Assembly (NCBI RefSeq): GCF_007828865.1
Contig: NZ_VIVK01000001.1
Span: 4,216,001 to 4,280,000 of the forward strand
DNA: 64,000 nt
Source: Kribbella amoyensis
GTDB lineage: Bacteria; Actinomycetota; Actinomycetes; Propionibacteriales; Kribbellaceae
Direction of reading: 5' to 3'
The position numbers and the translations under genes are program-made. The notes under the pieces are model-generated. The model saw nothing but the letters and a program-made list of their open reading frames with translations. It was not told the origin of the DNA and did not search any database. Positions 35,550 to 49,026 of the stretch are shown one piece after another; the first letter of the stretch is position 1, and every line of letters starts with the position of its first letter.

Positions 35550-35945
35550 TCATGCCTTGAGGACCGCCACGCCGGACGCCTGGATCGCGGCGTCACGGGT
35601 GACCAGGGTGAGGTTCTCGGTCTGGGCTTGAGCGATCAGCATGCGGTCGAACGGGTCCCGGTGCAGTAGCGGCAGCCGACCCGCGCGGCTCGCGTGCTGG
35701 TACCGGATCGGGAGTTCGGCCACCCCGCTGTCCCGAACGACGTCGGGAAACGCGCGGGGGACCGTCAGCTTGCCCGCTTCGGCTTTGATCGAGACCTCCC
35801 AGACCGTCGCGGCGCTGACGTACACCTCCAGCTCGGTGTCGATGCGTTCCTTCACGTCGTCCGAGAGTTCGGTGCTGTCCGCCAGCCACCACAGCAGGAC
35901 ATGGGTGTCCAGCAGGAGCCGGTCCGCGTCTGTCGCCGGCGTCAC
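35550..35945 (-). CDS. PIN-domain toxin (VapC family)
   Basis: 131-residue PIN-domain ribonuclease, the toxin half of a type II toxin-antitoxin pair. Acidic active-site residues are visible in LLLDTHVLLWWLAD, VWEVSIK, HRDPFDRMLIAQA and VTRDAAI. The order antitoxin-toxin with a 4-bp overlap (35942-35945) is standard. Subfamily has the WWLAD/HRDPFDR pattern of PIN proteins paired with Phd-type antitoxins. Expected to cut tRNA or rRNA when free of the antitoxin. Confidence 0.93.
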   Translation of the reverse strand: MTPATDADRLLLDTHVLLWWLADSTELSDDVKERIDTELEVYVSAATVWEVSIKAEAGKLTVPRAFPDVVRDSGVAELPIRYQHASRAGRLPLLHRDPFDRMLIAQAQTENLTLVTRDAAIQASGVAVLKA

Positions 35946-36196
35946 GACGGCAGGCCGAAGTCGTCGGCGATCGATGCGTTGGTCTCCGGGCTGTCCCAGT
36001 CCTCGGCGAAGCTGATCCGTCCGGACAACGCGCCGCGTCCGGAGCGCCGCACCGTGGCCGGTAGCGGGATCACCTTCGCCACCGGCCGGCCGGCGCGGCT
36101 GATGATGACTTCCTCGCCGTGCTCGACGCGCTCGATGATGCGCGACAGCTGAGTCTTCGCCTCGTGCATGTTGTACTGCGCCGCTGCCTCGCCCAC
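35942..36196 (-). CDS. Phd/YefM-family antitoxin
   Basis: 84 residues. The N-terminal DNA-binding fold is recognisable by YNMHEAKTQLSRIIERVEHGEEVIISRAGRPVAKVIPL (about residues 8-46), the Phd/YefM signature; the C-terminal part (DWDSPETNASIADDFGLPS) should wrap the toxin. GTG 36196 has GGAGGAGG upstream. It overlaps the PIN toxin gene by 4 bp. Palindromes just upstream suggest self-repression. Confidence 0.93.
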   Translation of the reverse strand: MGEAAAQYNMHEAKTQLSRIIERVEHGEEVIISRAGRPVAKVIPLPATVRRSGRGALSGRISFAEDWDSPETNASIADDFGLPS

Positions 36197-36220
36197 CCGA
36201 ACCTCCTCCGATTAGTCTAC

Positions 36221-36241
36221 TTAGCTAACCGTAGAACGGTT
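36221..36241. promoter_or_regulatory. Operator-like palindromes upstream of the toxin-antitoxin operon
   Basis: TTAGCTAA (36221-36228) is directly joined to AACCGTAGAACGGTT (36227-36241), a perfect AACCG-N5-CGGTT inverted repeat, 31 bp before the antitoxin start. The AT-rich local sequence differs from the GC-rich surroundings, as expected for an autoregulated promoter. Confidence 0.55.
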
Positions 36242-36277
36242 CGCGTGCGGATCACAAGCGCAGCCGCACCCCAGGAC

Positions 36278-36763
36278 TCAGGCGCGGGTCATGGTGGAGG
36301 AGTAGCCGCCGCCTCCGGGGTAGGTCCAGGCGCCTTCCACGGTGGTGCCGTCGGGGCTGAAGGTGCCTTCGTAGTACGCCGGGCTGCCTTTGGCGCCGGC
36401 CCAGATCGTCAGGGTTTCACCGGTGAGGTCGTACACGTAGTCGAAGGTGTTGCCCTGGGAGTCGTAGAACCGGGACGCCACGTCCGTCCCGACGGGCTCG
36501 CCGAACGGGTGCAGGTGGCCGATGATCTCCAGGCCGCTCACCTTCGTCCCGTACTGCGTCAGCTCGACGTGCTGGTACAGGAAGTAGCCGCCCTGCATCC
36601 ACTCGTACCGGACGGTGCCCTCGGCGCCTCCGCTCACGGTCCACGTACCGACGAGCCGGTCGAGCGCCCGCACGGCGTCGGTCGGCGGCTCGGTCGCGCC
36701 GTAGGACATGCCCTGGTCGGCGCACTCGTCCGCGATCGTCTGCTGGTTCTCGGTGTGGTTCAT
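36278..36763 (-). CDS. Conserved small protein of unknown function (lipocalin-like fold possible)
   Basis: 161 residues, no signal peptide or membrane segment. Pattern ALDRLVGTWTVSGG then TVRYEWMQGGYFLYQHVEL and EGTFSPDGTTVEGAWTYPGGG suggests a small beta-barrel with a GTW entry motif, like the DUF1579/lipocalin-type proteins. ATG 36763 is preceded by GAGGAG. Stands alone between the toxin-antitoxin unit and the divergent DUF998 gene. Function unknown. Confidence 0.75.
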   Translation of the reverse strand: MNHTENQQTIADECADQGMSYGATEPPTDAVRALDRLVGTWTVSGGAEGTVRYEWMQGGYFLYQHVELTQYGTKVSGLEIIGHLHPFGEPVGTDVASRFYDSQGNTFDYVYDLTGETLTIWAGAKGSPAYYEGTFSPDGTTVEGAWTYPGGGGYSSTMTRA

Positions 36764-36947
36764 CGTGCTGCTCCTCGGTCGGTCGTCCGCGGTCCCTGAT
36801 GGCCGCGTTCACCGTCACCTCGGAGCCGCGGCCGGGATTTCCACATCGGCCGCACTGTGATCCAGGTCACGCCCGAGTGATGTCAAAGCCGGCAGCCGCC
36901 GACCGAGGTAGCGGTGTTCGGACCCAACTCGTCCTGAGGAGGACAAG

Positions 36948-37607
36948 ATGGCTTCACTCGCCACCACCACCGACCGCGACACGACGCAGTCCGCCGTACG
37001 GCCGTCGACCCGGCACCTGCTCACGGCCGCCGCGCTCGCGGGCCCGCTCTTCTTCACCTCCGCGGCCGCGCAGGGACTCACCCGGGACGGCTTCGATCTC
37101 CGGATCCACCCGATCAGCCAGCTCGCGACCGGCGACCTCGGCTGGATCCAGATGGCGACCTTCGTCCTGGCCGGCTCCGGTGTGGTCGCGTTGGCTGTCG
37201 CGTACCGGCGACTCGTGACCGAAGGCGTCGGACGGCGCCTCGTCCCGCTCCTCCTGACCGTCTTCGGCGCCGGGCTGATCCTGGCGGGCCTGTTCGTGAT
37301 GGACCCGCAGCACGGGTTCCCGATCGGTACCCCGGACGGTCCCGCCGCCGCGATGTCGTGGAACGGCATCGTCCACTCCGCCGCGGCCGCGATCGCCTTC
37401 ACCGCGTTGGCAGTCGCCTGCATCGCCCTGGTGGTCCGCTGCGTACGCCGTCGCCAGGTCGCCGCCGCTGTCGGTCATGGGGTTGTCGCCGTCGTTCTGC
37501 TGGTACCGATGCCGTCGGTCCCGATCAGCCTGCAGATCGCGTTCACGGGGCTGATCGCGTTCACCTGGACCACGGTCACGGCGCTCCGGCTTCGGCGCCG
37601 GTCCTGA
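36948..37607 (+). CDS. DUF998-family membrane protein
   Basis: 219 residues with six hydrophobic segments (about residues 24-45, 64-86, 100-120, 140-162, 173-190, 196-214). The LTRDGFDLRIHPISQLATGDLGWIQMATFVLAG stretch after the first helix is typical of DUF998 proteins in actinobacteria. ATG 36948 has GAGGAGG 6 nt upstream. Function unknown. First of three same-strand genes ending with an ECF sigma factor 430 bp downstream. Confidence 0.85.
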   Translation: MASLATTTDRDTTQSAVRPSTRHLLTAAALAGPLFFTSAAAQGLTRDGFDLRIHPISQLATGDLGWIQMATFVLAGSGVVALAVAYRRLVTEGVGRRLVPLLLTVFGAGLILAGLFVMDPQHGFPIGTPDGPAAAMSWNGIVHSAAAAIAFTALAVACIALVVRCVRRRQVAAAVGHGVVAVVLLVPMPSVPISLQIAFTGLIAFTWTTVTALRLRRRS

Positions 37608-37655
37608 CCACGTCCCGCTCGTATCGTTGTCGACAATCTGAATCGGAGGACGACC

Positions 37656-38027
37656 ATGAAGTTTCTCCTGCTCGGCTACACACCCGCGGCCGCCTGGGAT
37701 GCCGAAACCGCCGACGTACCGTCCGAGGAGGCGGTGGCCGCGTTCGCGACGTACCAGCAGTTCGAGGCGGAGCTGCGGGCGACCGGCGAGTTCGTCAGTA
37801 CCGAGGGGCTCGGTCACCCGGCGATGTCCAGGACCGTGCGGAAGTCCGACGGCGCCGTGGTTGCGACCGACGGCCCGTTCGCCGAACTGAAGGAAGTGCT
37901 CGCCAGCTTCGCCGTGATCGACTGCGTCAGCCTGGACCGCGCGACCGACATCGTCACCCGGATCGTGGAGATCCTCGGTGAGCCGATCGAGATCCGGCCG
38001 GTGATGTGCGACGAGTTCGGGGCCTGA
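37656..38027 (+). CDS. DGPF/YCII-family protein, partner of ECF42 sigma factor
   Basis: 123-residue ferredoxin-like protein of the YCII/DGPF family. It contains the name-giving motif as TDGPFAELKEVLASF (about residues 71-85). DGPF proteins are encoded next to ECF42 sigma factors and are usually their main targets. ATG 37656 with GGAGG upstream; stop is 12 bp before the sigma factor start. Confidence 0.92.
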   Translation: MKFLLLGYTPAAAWDAETADVPSEEAVAAFATYQQFEAELRATGEFVSTEGLGHPAMSRTVRKSDGAVVATDGPFAELKEVLASFAVIDCVSLDRATDIVTRIVEILGEPIEIRPVMCDEFGA

Positions 38028-38039
38028 GGCGCGAGCGTC

Positions 38040-39311
38040 GTGGGAGCCGCTGCCGAGCAAACCATCGAGGACCTGCTGCGTACCGAGGCGCCGCAGGTAC
38101 TCGGTGCGTTGGTGCGGAGGTTCAGCCGGTTCGACATCGCGGAGGACGCGGTCCAGGAGGCGCTGCTGGTCGCGAGCCGGCGATGGCCGGTCGAGGGGAT
38201 CCCGGTGGGGCCGCGGAGCTGGCTGATCCGCGTCGCCTATCGCCGGATGATCGACATGGTCCGCTCGGAGCAGTCCGCGCGACGCCGTGAAGAGGAAGCC
38301 GGGCTCGCCGATCCCGCCGTCCTCGATCCGTCCGCCCCGGAGCCGGGGGTGATGGACCAGGACGACAGCCTGCTGCTCCTGTTGCTCTGTTGCCACCCCA
38401 CGCTCAGCCCGACGTCCCAGGTCGCGTTGACCCTGCGCGCGGTCGGCGGACTCACGACAGGGGAGATCGCGCACGCGTATGGATCCGCCGAGTCGTCGAT
38501 GGGGACCAGGATCAGCCGGGCGAAGCAGCGCCTGAAGGAGTCCGGCGCCCGCTTCGTACCACCGGATCCGGCCGAGCTCCCGGCCCGGCTCGAGGCGGTC
38601 ATGCAGGTGCTCTACCTGATCTTCAACGAGGGCTACACGGCGACCGCGGGGCGCCGGCTGGAACGGGTGGAGCTCACCGAGGAGGCGATCCGGATCACCC
38701 GGATGCTGTCCAGCGCGCGCCCGGACGATGCCGAGGTGGCCGGCCTGCTCGCGCTCATGCTGCTCGCCCAGTCCCGGCGTACTGCGCGGACCGGCGACGA
38801 GGCGGAGCTGATTCTGCTCGAGGACCAGGACCGTTCCGCGTGGGACCAGGAGCTCATCGCCGAGGGAGTCACGCTGATCGAGTCCGCCTGGAAGCAGCGG
38901 GAGGTCGGGCCGTACCAGCTGCAGGCCGCGATCGCCGCGGTCCACGCTCAAGCGCCGACTGCGGATGAGACGGACTGGCCGCAGATCGCGGGGCTCTACC
39001 TCTGGCTCGAACGCCTCACGCCGACATCGCCGATCAGCCTGAGCCGAGTCGTCGCGGTGTCCAAGGCGTACGGGGCGCAACGCGGGCTGGCCCTGCTCGA
39101 CGATCTGGAGCGCACGTACCGGTTCTCGGAGAACCCGCTGACCCGCCAACGTGAGCTGTCAGTGCGGGCGCATCTGCTGGAGTCCGTCGGGGATCGACCG
39201 GGTGCGCAGGCGGCGTACCGAGCGGCTGCGGAGCTCACCGAGAACGAGGCGGAACAGCGCTATCTGCAGGGCCGAGCGGCCGCGATCCAGCCCGATGAAC
39301 CGGCCAGGTGA
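38040..39311 (+). CDS. ECF42-type RNA polymerase sigma factor with C-terminal TPR-like extension
   Basis: 423 residues, more than twice the size of a simple ECF sigma factor. Region 2 is VLGALVRRFSRFDIAEDAVQEALLVASRRWP (about residues 21-51) and region 4 about residues 115-165 (LRAVGGLTTGEIAHAYGSAESSMGTRISRAKQRLKE). The remaining 250 residues form helical repeats, with the conserved YLIFNEGYTAT segment at their start, as in the ECF42 group. In that group the extension is needed for activity and no anti-sigma factor is present. GTG 38040, 12 bp after the DGPF gene. The rRNA promoter follows 8 bp after the stop. Confidence 0.93.
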   Translation: MGAAAEQTIEDLLRTEAPQVLGALVRRFSRFDIAEDAVQEALLVASRRWPVEGIPVGPRSWLIRVAYRRMIDMVRSEQSARRREEEAGLADPAVLDPSAPEPGVMDQDDSLLLLLLCCHPTLSPTSQVALTLRAVGGLTTGEIAHAYGSAESSMGTRISRAKQRLKESGARFVPPDPAELPARLEAVMQVLYLIFNEGYTATAGRRLERVELTEEAIRITRMLSSARPDDAEVAGLLALMLLAQSRRTARTGDEAELILLEDQDRSAWDQELIAEGVTLIESAWKQREVGPYQLQAAIAAVHAQAPTADETDWPQIAGLYLWLERLTPTSPISLSRVVAVSKAYGAQRGLALLDDLERTYRFSENPLTRQRELSVRAHLLESVGDRPGAQAAYRAAAELTENEAEQRYLQGRAAAIQPDEPAR

Positions 39312-39318
39312 AACCAAT

Positions 39319-39517
39319 TTGGACGGACGGTGGAATCTGTGTAAGGTTCTTCTTGTTGGAGCGAGGCGCAGGACGCGAAAGCGGCCGGCTGCTCCAGCAA
39401 AACCCTGGAAGTCCTGGTCGCTGGAACACGCCCTGTAGTGGGTTTCAGTCACTGAGTCACGCCGGGGGCTGGTTCTGGAAAGGCCGATTTGACCGGCTGG
39501 GATGGGATCAGTAAGGT
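39319..39517 (+). promoter_or_regulatory. Tandem rRNA operon promoters
   Basis: P1: TTGGAC (39319-39324), 17 bp, TAAGGT (39342-39347). P2: TTGACC (39489-39494), 17 bp, TAAGGT (39512-39517). Both share the same -10. They lie 457 and 287 bp before the 16S gene. Confidence 0.7.
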
Positions 39518-39803
39518 TTACCGAGTTGCCCCAGGGCTTCAAGCGGGAGTTTGAAGCGCGGTGTGCGCCCGATTTTTGAGAACTCAACAGCGTGCCGAAA
39601 GTCAATGCCGAAAGATGCATTAACCCCGTTCACAGGCATTGGATGATTTCTGACTCCCCTAGTCTTTTCGAGATTTTGGGTGTTGGGTTGTCTGTTGTGC
39701 TGTGGCGGATTCCTTTGAAATATTGATTCAAGTCAGTTTGATTGTTTCTGATTCAAGGGATCTACTCGATGTCGACTCACCACTTTGTGGTTTGTCATAT
39801 TTT
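39518..39803 (+). other. rRNA operon leader
   Basis: No gene. It contains TTTTTGAGAACTCAACAGCG (39573-39592), the leader motif common in actinobacterial rRNA operons for antitermination and RNase III processing; a related copy lies in the 16S-23S spacer. The AT-rich second half includes CCACTTTGTGG just before the 16S gene. Confidence 0.65.
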
Positions 39804-44889
<5,086 letters not shown>

Positions 44890-45038
44890 ACACACCCACC
44901 TGGGTGTTTGAGTCTCAACAAAACGTCAAGCTGCGATACGAGTTGTTCGCGTTCACTGTACGGTTCCCGGAATACGGTCAGAACCACGTACCAGCACTGG
45001 CTGGTACTCGTGTGGTTGTGGTTGATATTTCTATAGAG

Positions 45039-45156
45039 TTTCGGTGGCCATAGCGTCGGGGAAACACCCAGTCTCCATTCCGAACCTGGAAGTTAAGCCC
45101 TTCAGCGCCGATGGTACTGCGATCGGGAGATCGTGGGAGAGTAGGACGTCGCCGGA
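45039..45156 (+). rRNA. rrf: 5S ribosomal RNA
   Basis: About 118 nt. TTTCGGTGGCCATAGCG at the start and GTAGGACGTCGCCGGAC at the end form helix I; CCCAGTCTCCATTCCGAACC is the conserved loop region. The 149-bp gap after 23S holds an ACCAGC-ACTG-GCTGGT hairpin (near 44990-45007) but no tRNA. Confidence 0.97.
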
Positions 45157-45165
45157 CATTCACAC

Positions 45166-45202
45166 TGTTAAGGGCCACCCCATCTCGGGGTGGCCCTTAA
45201 CA
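45166..45202. terminator. Strong bidirectional terminator of the rRNA operon
   Basis: A 16-bp perfect stem, TGTTAAGGGCCACCCC (45166-45181) with GGGGTGGCCCTTAACA (45187-45202), and a 5-nt loop, between the 5S gene and the convergent permease gene. Confidence 0.92.
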
Positions 45203-45217
45203 TATGTACAGGCAGAT

Positions 45218-46753
45218 TCAGATGCCGGCTGTGGCCTGCGTCGTGGCCGTCGACCGGCGGGACGCGGGAAGCGTCAGCGCCAGGTACACGACGAACCCCG
45301 CGACCAGGCCGACCACCCACGAGTAGTCGTACAACGGCTGCAAGAACGGAATCAGCCCGTCCTCCGGGAACGGGCCAGCCCCCGGCGCCGAGTACGCCCC
45401 GCCAACGGCCAGTACGGACCCGAGAGCGGTCGCCACCACAGCTCGCCAGTTCCAGCCCGCGTTGTACCAGTAGCGGCTCCCCGGCAGGTACAGCCCGGCC
45501 AGCTGGAGATTCGTCTTGTCGACGAACCAGTACCCCGCGATGAGTACACCCGCCACCGAGGCGAGCAGGCCGCCGTAGAACGAGAGCCAGACGAAGATGT
45601 AGATCGACGGGTCGGCGATCAACCGCCACGGCTGGATCACGATGCCGATGATCCCGGTGAGCAACCCGGCGGTCCGGAAGTTCAGGAACCGCGGCAGCGC
45701 GTTCGCGAAGTCGTACGACGGACTCACCACGTTCGCGGCAACGTTGCACGACATGGTCGCGAGAATCGCCATCACCAGACCGATCGTCACGACGACGGGA
45801 CTCTCGAACTTGGTCGTCAGCTCGACCGGGTCCCAGATCGCGGAGCCGTAGACCAGCACGGTCCCGGACGTGGTGATGATCGAGACCAGGGCGATGAACG
45901 ACATCGTCGTCGGCAGCCCGATGATCTGGCCGAGGATCTGCTGCCGTTGCCCTTTGCCGAACCGGGTGAAGTCGGGCATGTTCAGCGACAGCGTCGCCCA
46001 GAACGCGATCATCCCCATCAACGCCGGCGCGAAGATCTTCCAGAAGTCGGCGTCCCAGCCGAGCTTGGACGGCTGGTCCAGGATCGGGCCGAGTCCGCCG
46101 GCCTTCACCAGGATCGCGATCATCAGCGCCAGGAACGCGACCGTGACCAGCGGGGCCGCCCAGTTCTCGAACCGGCGCAACCCCTCGATGCCACGCCAGA
46201 TCAGCCACATCTGCAGGGCCCAGAAGAACAGGAAGCTGAGCCACAGCGTCCACGGCTGCCCGCTGATCGTGGCCGCGTTGGACCAGCCGGATCCGGCCAG
46301 CTCGCCGACGATGGTGTAGATCGCCTGACCGCCGATCCAGGTCTGGATGCCGAACCACCCACACGCGATGAAGGCACGCAGCAAGGCCGGCAGGTTCGCC
46401 CCGCGGATCCCGTAGAAGGCGCGCGCGAACACCGGGAACGGGATGCCGTACTTCGTGCCCGCGTGGCTGTTCAGCAGCAGCGGGACGAGGACTATCAGGT
46501 TCCCGAGCGTGATCGTGAGGAACGCCTGCAGCCAGTTCATCCCGAGCGCTACCAGCCCGGACGCGAGCAGGTAGCTGGGGATGTTGTGCGCCATGCCCAT
46601 CCACAGCGCGGTGTAGTTGTACGTCGTCCACTTGCGCTCGCTCATCCGGGTCGGAGCGAGCTCGGCATTGGCGTACCGGCTGTCCGCGATCGCGGCCCGG
46701 TCGGTCAGCTCGACGCGTCCGTCGGGGTGAACGGTCTGTTCCGTACCAGCCAT
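45218..46753 (-). CDS. NCS1-family nucleobase/hydantoin permease
   Basis: Cation-coupled importer of the nucleobase-cation-symport-1 family (cytosine, purines, allantoin or hydantoins). 511 residues, 12 hydrophobic segments. Conserved NCS1 features: LAPTRMSERKWTTYNYTALWMGMAHNIPSYLLASGLVALGMNWLQA near the start, SHAGTKYGIPFPVFARAFYGIRGANLPALLRAFIACGWFGIQTWIGG, and SLNMPDFTRFGKGQRQQILGQIIGLP in the middle. ATG 46753 is chosen; upstream codons do not match. The substrate cannot be assigned; no purine-degradation gene is adjacent. Confidence 0.92.
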   Translation of the reverse strand: MAGTEQTVHPDGRVELTDRAAIADSRYANAELAPTRMSERKWTTYNYTALWMGMAHNIPSYLLASGLVALGMNWLQAFLTITLGNLIVLVPLLLNSHAGTKYGIPFPVFARAFYGIRGANLPALLRAFIACGWFGIQTWIGGQAIYTIVGELAGSGWSNAATISGQPWTLWLSFLFFWALQMWLIWRGIEGLRRFENWAAPLVTVAFLALMIAILVKAGGLGPILDQPSKLGWDADFWKIFAPALMGMIAFWATLSLNMPDFTRFGKGQRQQILGQIIGLPTTMSFIALVSIITTSGTVLVYGSAIWDPVELTTKFESPVVVTIGLVMAILATMSCNVAANVVSPSYDFANALPRFLNFRTAGLLTGIIGIVIQPWRLIADPSIYIFVWLSFYGGLLASVAGVLIAGYWFVDKTNLQLAGLYLPGSRYWYNAGWNWRAVVATALGSVLAVGGAYSAPGAGPFPEDGLIPFLQPLYDYSWVVGLVAGFVVYLALTLPASRRSTATTQATAGI

Positions 46754-46857
46754 CGGTCCCACCTCGTCCCCTCGCTGTGGCACTCGCGTTGCCAACAACG
46801 TGCGGGAAGCGGGATCACCGTGTCAACGGATCACGACTTTTGGTAGCAGCCCAATGG

Positions 46858-47742
46858 CTAGTCGTGTCCACCGAGCAGTGGCAGCGTCGGCCGGCGCGGC
46901 GTCCCGAGGACCTCGTATGCCCTGCGGATCGCGGTCGCCAGGTGCTCGACGGGCCACGGCCAGTCCTCGGTATGAGCGAGCGCCTGCTCGAGCGACGTAC
47001 CCCCGTGGTGCAGACCGGAGATCGTGTTCGCGACCGTCCCGAGATCGCCGGCCTGGTCGCGGGCGAACTCGGCGTCCACCACGGCCCCGTGACCGGGGAC
47101 CACCTTCGTGTCGGGCGACAGCATGCCGATCACCCGGTCGATCGTGTCCGGCCACTCGAGCGGGTACGAGTCGTCGCCGTACGACGGGGGAGCGGACTCC
47201 TCGACCAGGTCGCCGGCGAACAGCACGTCCACGTCCGGTACCACGGCCACCAGATCGCCGTCGGTGTGCGCGTTGCCCAGATGGAGCAGCTCGACCCGCC
47301 GGTCGCCGAGGTCGATCACCTTCGCCACCGCGAACGTGTTGCTCACGGCAACCAGCTCGGCGGCGGCCACGTCGGCCAGGACCGCCGGCGCGATCTCCGG
47401 GTACGCCGGGTCCGGGCCGGGGTTGTCGCGGTAGTGCTGCTGGAGAGCGGGACCACGGTCGGCGAGTGCGGCGGCCGCGTTCTCGTGGGCGTAGATCGCC
47501 GCGTCGGTGAAGACCGAGTTGCCGAAGGTGTGGTCGAAGTGCGCGTGCGTGTTGACCACCCAGCGCACCGGTACGTCCGTCACCTCGCCGAGGTGGGTCA
47601 GCACCTCGCGGGCCTGCTCGGTGGTGCCGCGGGTGTCGATCACCAGGGCGCCCTCGCTCCCGACGACCAGGCCGACGTTGACGTCCCACTCCGGGTACCG
47701 GCGGACCCAGCAGCGATCCCCGAGCTCGGTCCACTCACTCAT
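46858..47742 (-). CDS. MBL-fold metallo-hydrolase
   Basis: 294-residue metallo-beta-lactamase-fold hydrolase with a two-zinc site: NTHAHFDHTFGN (HxHxDH, about residues 64-69), LHLGNAHTDGDL and DVLFAGDLVEES, VVPGHGAVV. No signal peptide, so intracellular. Belongs to the broad quinoprotein-like/glyoxalase II-like subgroup; substrate unknown. ATG 47742 follows no clear ribosome site. 104 bp from the permease. Confidence 0.9.
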   Translation of the reverse strand: MSEWTELGDRCWVRRYPEWDVNVGLVVGSEGALVIDTRGTTEQAREVLTHLGEVTDVPVRWVVNTHAHFDHTFGNSVFTDAAIYAHENAAAALADRGPALQQHYRDNPGPDPAYPEIAPAVLADVAAAELVAVSNTFAVAKVIDLGDRRVELLHLGNAHTDGDLVAVVPDVDVLFAGDLVEESAPPSYGDDSYPLEWPDTIDRVIGMLSPDTKVVPGHGAVVDAEFARDQAGDLGTVANTISGLHHGGTSLEQALAHTEDWPWPVEHLATAIRRAYEVLGTPRRPTLPLLGGHD

Positions 47743-47798
47743 GGCCCCGACCCTAACCGGCGCACCCCACTCCGCAACGCCCGCCCCCGCGGAAGCAG

Positions 47799-48212
47799 TC
47801 AGTTGGTCAGGACGTCGCCGCGTTCGATCTGGTCGCGCCGTACGTCGCTCAGCATCAGCCCGACGTTGTCGCCGGCCCGCGCCTCGTTCACCGTCTTGCG
47901 GAACATCTCCACCCCGGTGACCTGGAGCGCACCGAGCTGCTGCCCGGCCCGGCTGACGACGACCTGTTCGCCGACCCTGATCAGGCCGGAGGTGACCCGC
48001 CCGGTCACGACGGTCCCGCGCCCGGTGATCGTGAAGACGTCCTCGACCGTCAGCTGGAATCCGCCCGACGGTATGTCCTGCGGCCGGTGGACCGTGTCCT
48101 GCGGCCGCCGGCCGGGACCGTGCTGGGGCTCGGGACCGGCCTGCCGCGCCTGGGCCAGCAGCTGCTGTGGATCCATCGGGTTCGGCTCGCGCTTCCAGAA
48201 CTTCCATCCCAT
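47799..48212 (-). CDS. Stand-alone EF-Tu domain II-like protein
   Basis: 137 residues. Residues about 50-137 closely match domain II of elongation factor Tu: FQLTVEDVFTITGRGTVVTGRVTSGLIRVGEQVVV, then GVEMFRKTVNEARAGDNVGLMLSDVRRDQIERGDVL. The GTPase domain and domain III are absent. The first 45 residues are basic and Gln/Pro-rich (MGWKFWKREPNP...AQARQAGPEPQHG). ATG 48212. A complete gene rather than a fragment: it has its own start and a tidy end at the domain boundary. Its role is unknown; domain II of EF-Tu contacts aminoacyl-tRNA ends and ribosome. Confidence 0.85.
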   Translation of the reverse strand: MGWKFWKREPNPMDPQQLLAQARQAGPEPQHGPGRRPQDTVHRPQDIPSGGFQLTVEDVFTITGRGTVVTGRVTSGLIRVGEQVVVSRAGQQLGALQVTGVEMFRKTVNEARAGDNVGLMLSDVRRDQIERGDVLTN

Positions 48213-48306
48213 GGTCGCCGACCTTAATGCGCATCCGGTCCCCGGCCGGATACGGACACCGTGGCAGGCACCGCCGGCAAGCCCTATCCACCGGCCGGAA
48301 TCCCTC

Positions 48307-48346
48307 TTGCTGCCGGTTCCGGTGCCGCCTAGGGTCGCCTAGGCGG
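48307..48346 (+). promoter_or_regulatory. ThuA-operon promoter overlapped by a perfect palindrome
   Basis: TTGCTG (48307-48312), 17 bp, TAGGGT (48330-48335). CCGCCTAGG-GTCG-CCTAGGCGG (48325-48346) is a perfect 9-bp inverted repeat lying on the -10, a natural repressor site. Confidence 0.65.
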
Positions 48347-48384
48347 TTCCGACATTCATCCGATCTCTGCGAAGGGCGGACGGC

Positions 48385-49026
48385 GTGACGACACGACGGG
48401 CACTGGTGGTGCGGGGTGGCTGGGAAGGCCACGTCCCGGTCGAGGCGACCGACCTGTTCATCCCCTTCCTGCGGGACAACGGGTTCGAGGTCACCGTCTC
48501 CGGGAGCACCTCGAGCTACCTCGACCTGTCCGGGGTCGACCTCGTGGTGCAGTGCATCACCATGAGCGACATCGCGGACGAGGAACTGAAGGGCCTGGAA
48601 ACCGCGGTCCGCGCCGGCACCGGGCTGGCCGGGTGGCACGGCGGCATCGCGGACTCGTTCCGGACCAAGGCCGACTACCACTTCATGACCGGCGGCCAGT
48701 TCGTCTCGCACCCGGGCGGATTCATCGACCACCGGATCTCGATCGTGTCGGACGACCCGATCGTGGCCGGTCTGGAGGACTTCGACCTGCACACCGAGCA
48801 GTACTACGTGCACGCGGACCCGACCAACACCGTGCTCGCCACCACGACCGTCCGGGCGCACCCCGACTACCCGTGGATCGACGGCGCCGTGATGCCGGCC
48901 GTCTGGACCCGGACCTGGGGCGACGGCAAGATCTTCGTCTGTACCCCGGGCCACAAGCTGGACGACCTGGAGACGCCGCAGGTCCGGACGATCATCGAGC
49001 GGGGGCTGCTGTGGGCGAGCAAGTGA
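48385..49026 (+). CDS. ThuA-domain protein
   Basis: 213 residues of the ThuA/trehalose-utilisation fold (class I glutamine amidotransferase-like). Visible features: RALVVRGGWEGHVP at the start, AGTGLAGWHGGIADSFRTKADYHFMTGGQFVSHPGG (residues about 78-112), and FVCTPGHKLDDL near the end. In sugar catabolic loci these proteins work with an Idh/MocA-type oxidoreductase, which is the next gene (overlap GTGA). GTG 48385. Confidence 0.92.
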   Translation: MTTRRALVVRGGWEGHVPVEATDLFIPFLRDNGFEVTVSGSTSSYLDLSGVDLVVQCITMSDIADEELKGLETAVRAGTGLAGWHGGIADSFRTKADYHFMTGGQFVSHPGGFIDHRISIVSDDPIVAGLEDFDLHTEQYYVHADPTNTVLATTTVRAHPDYPWIDGAVMPAVWTRTWGDGKIFVCTPGHKLDDLETPQVRTIIERGLLWASK

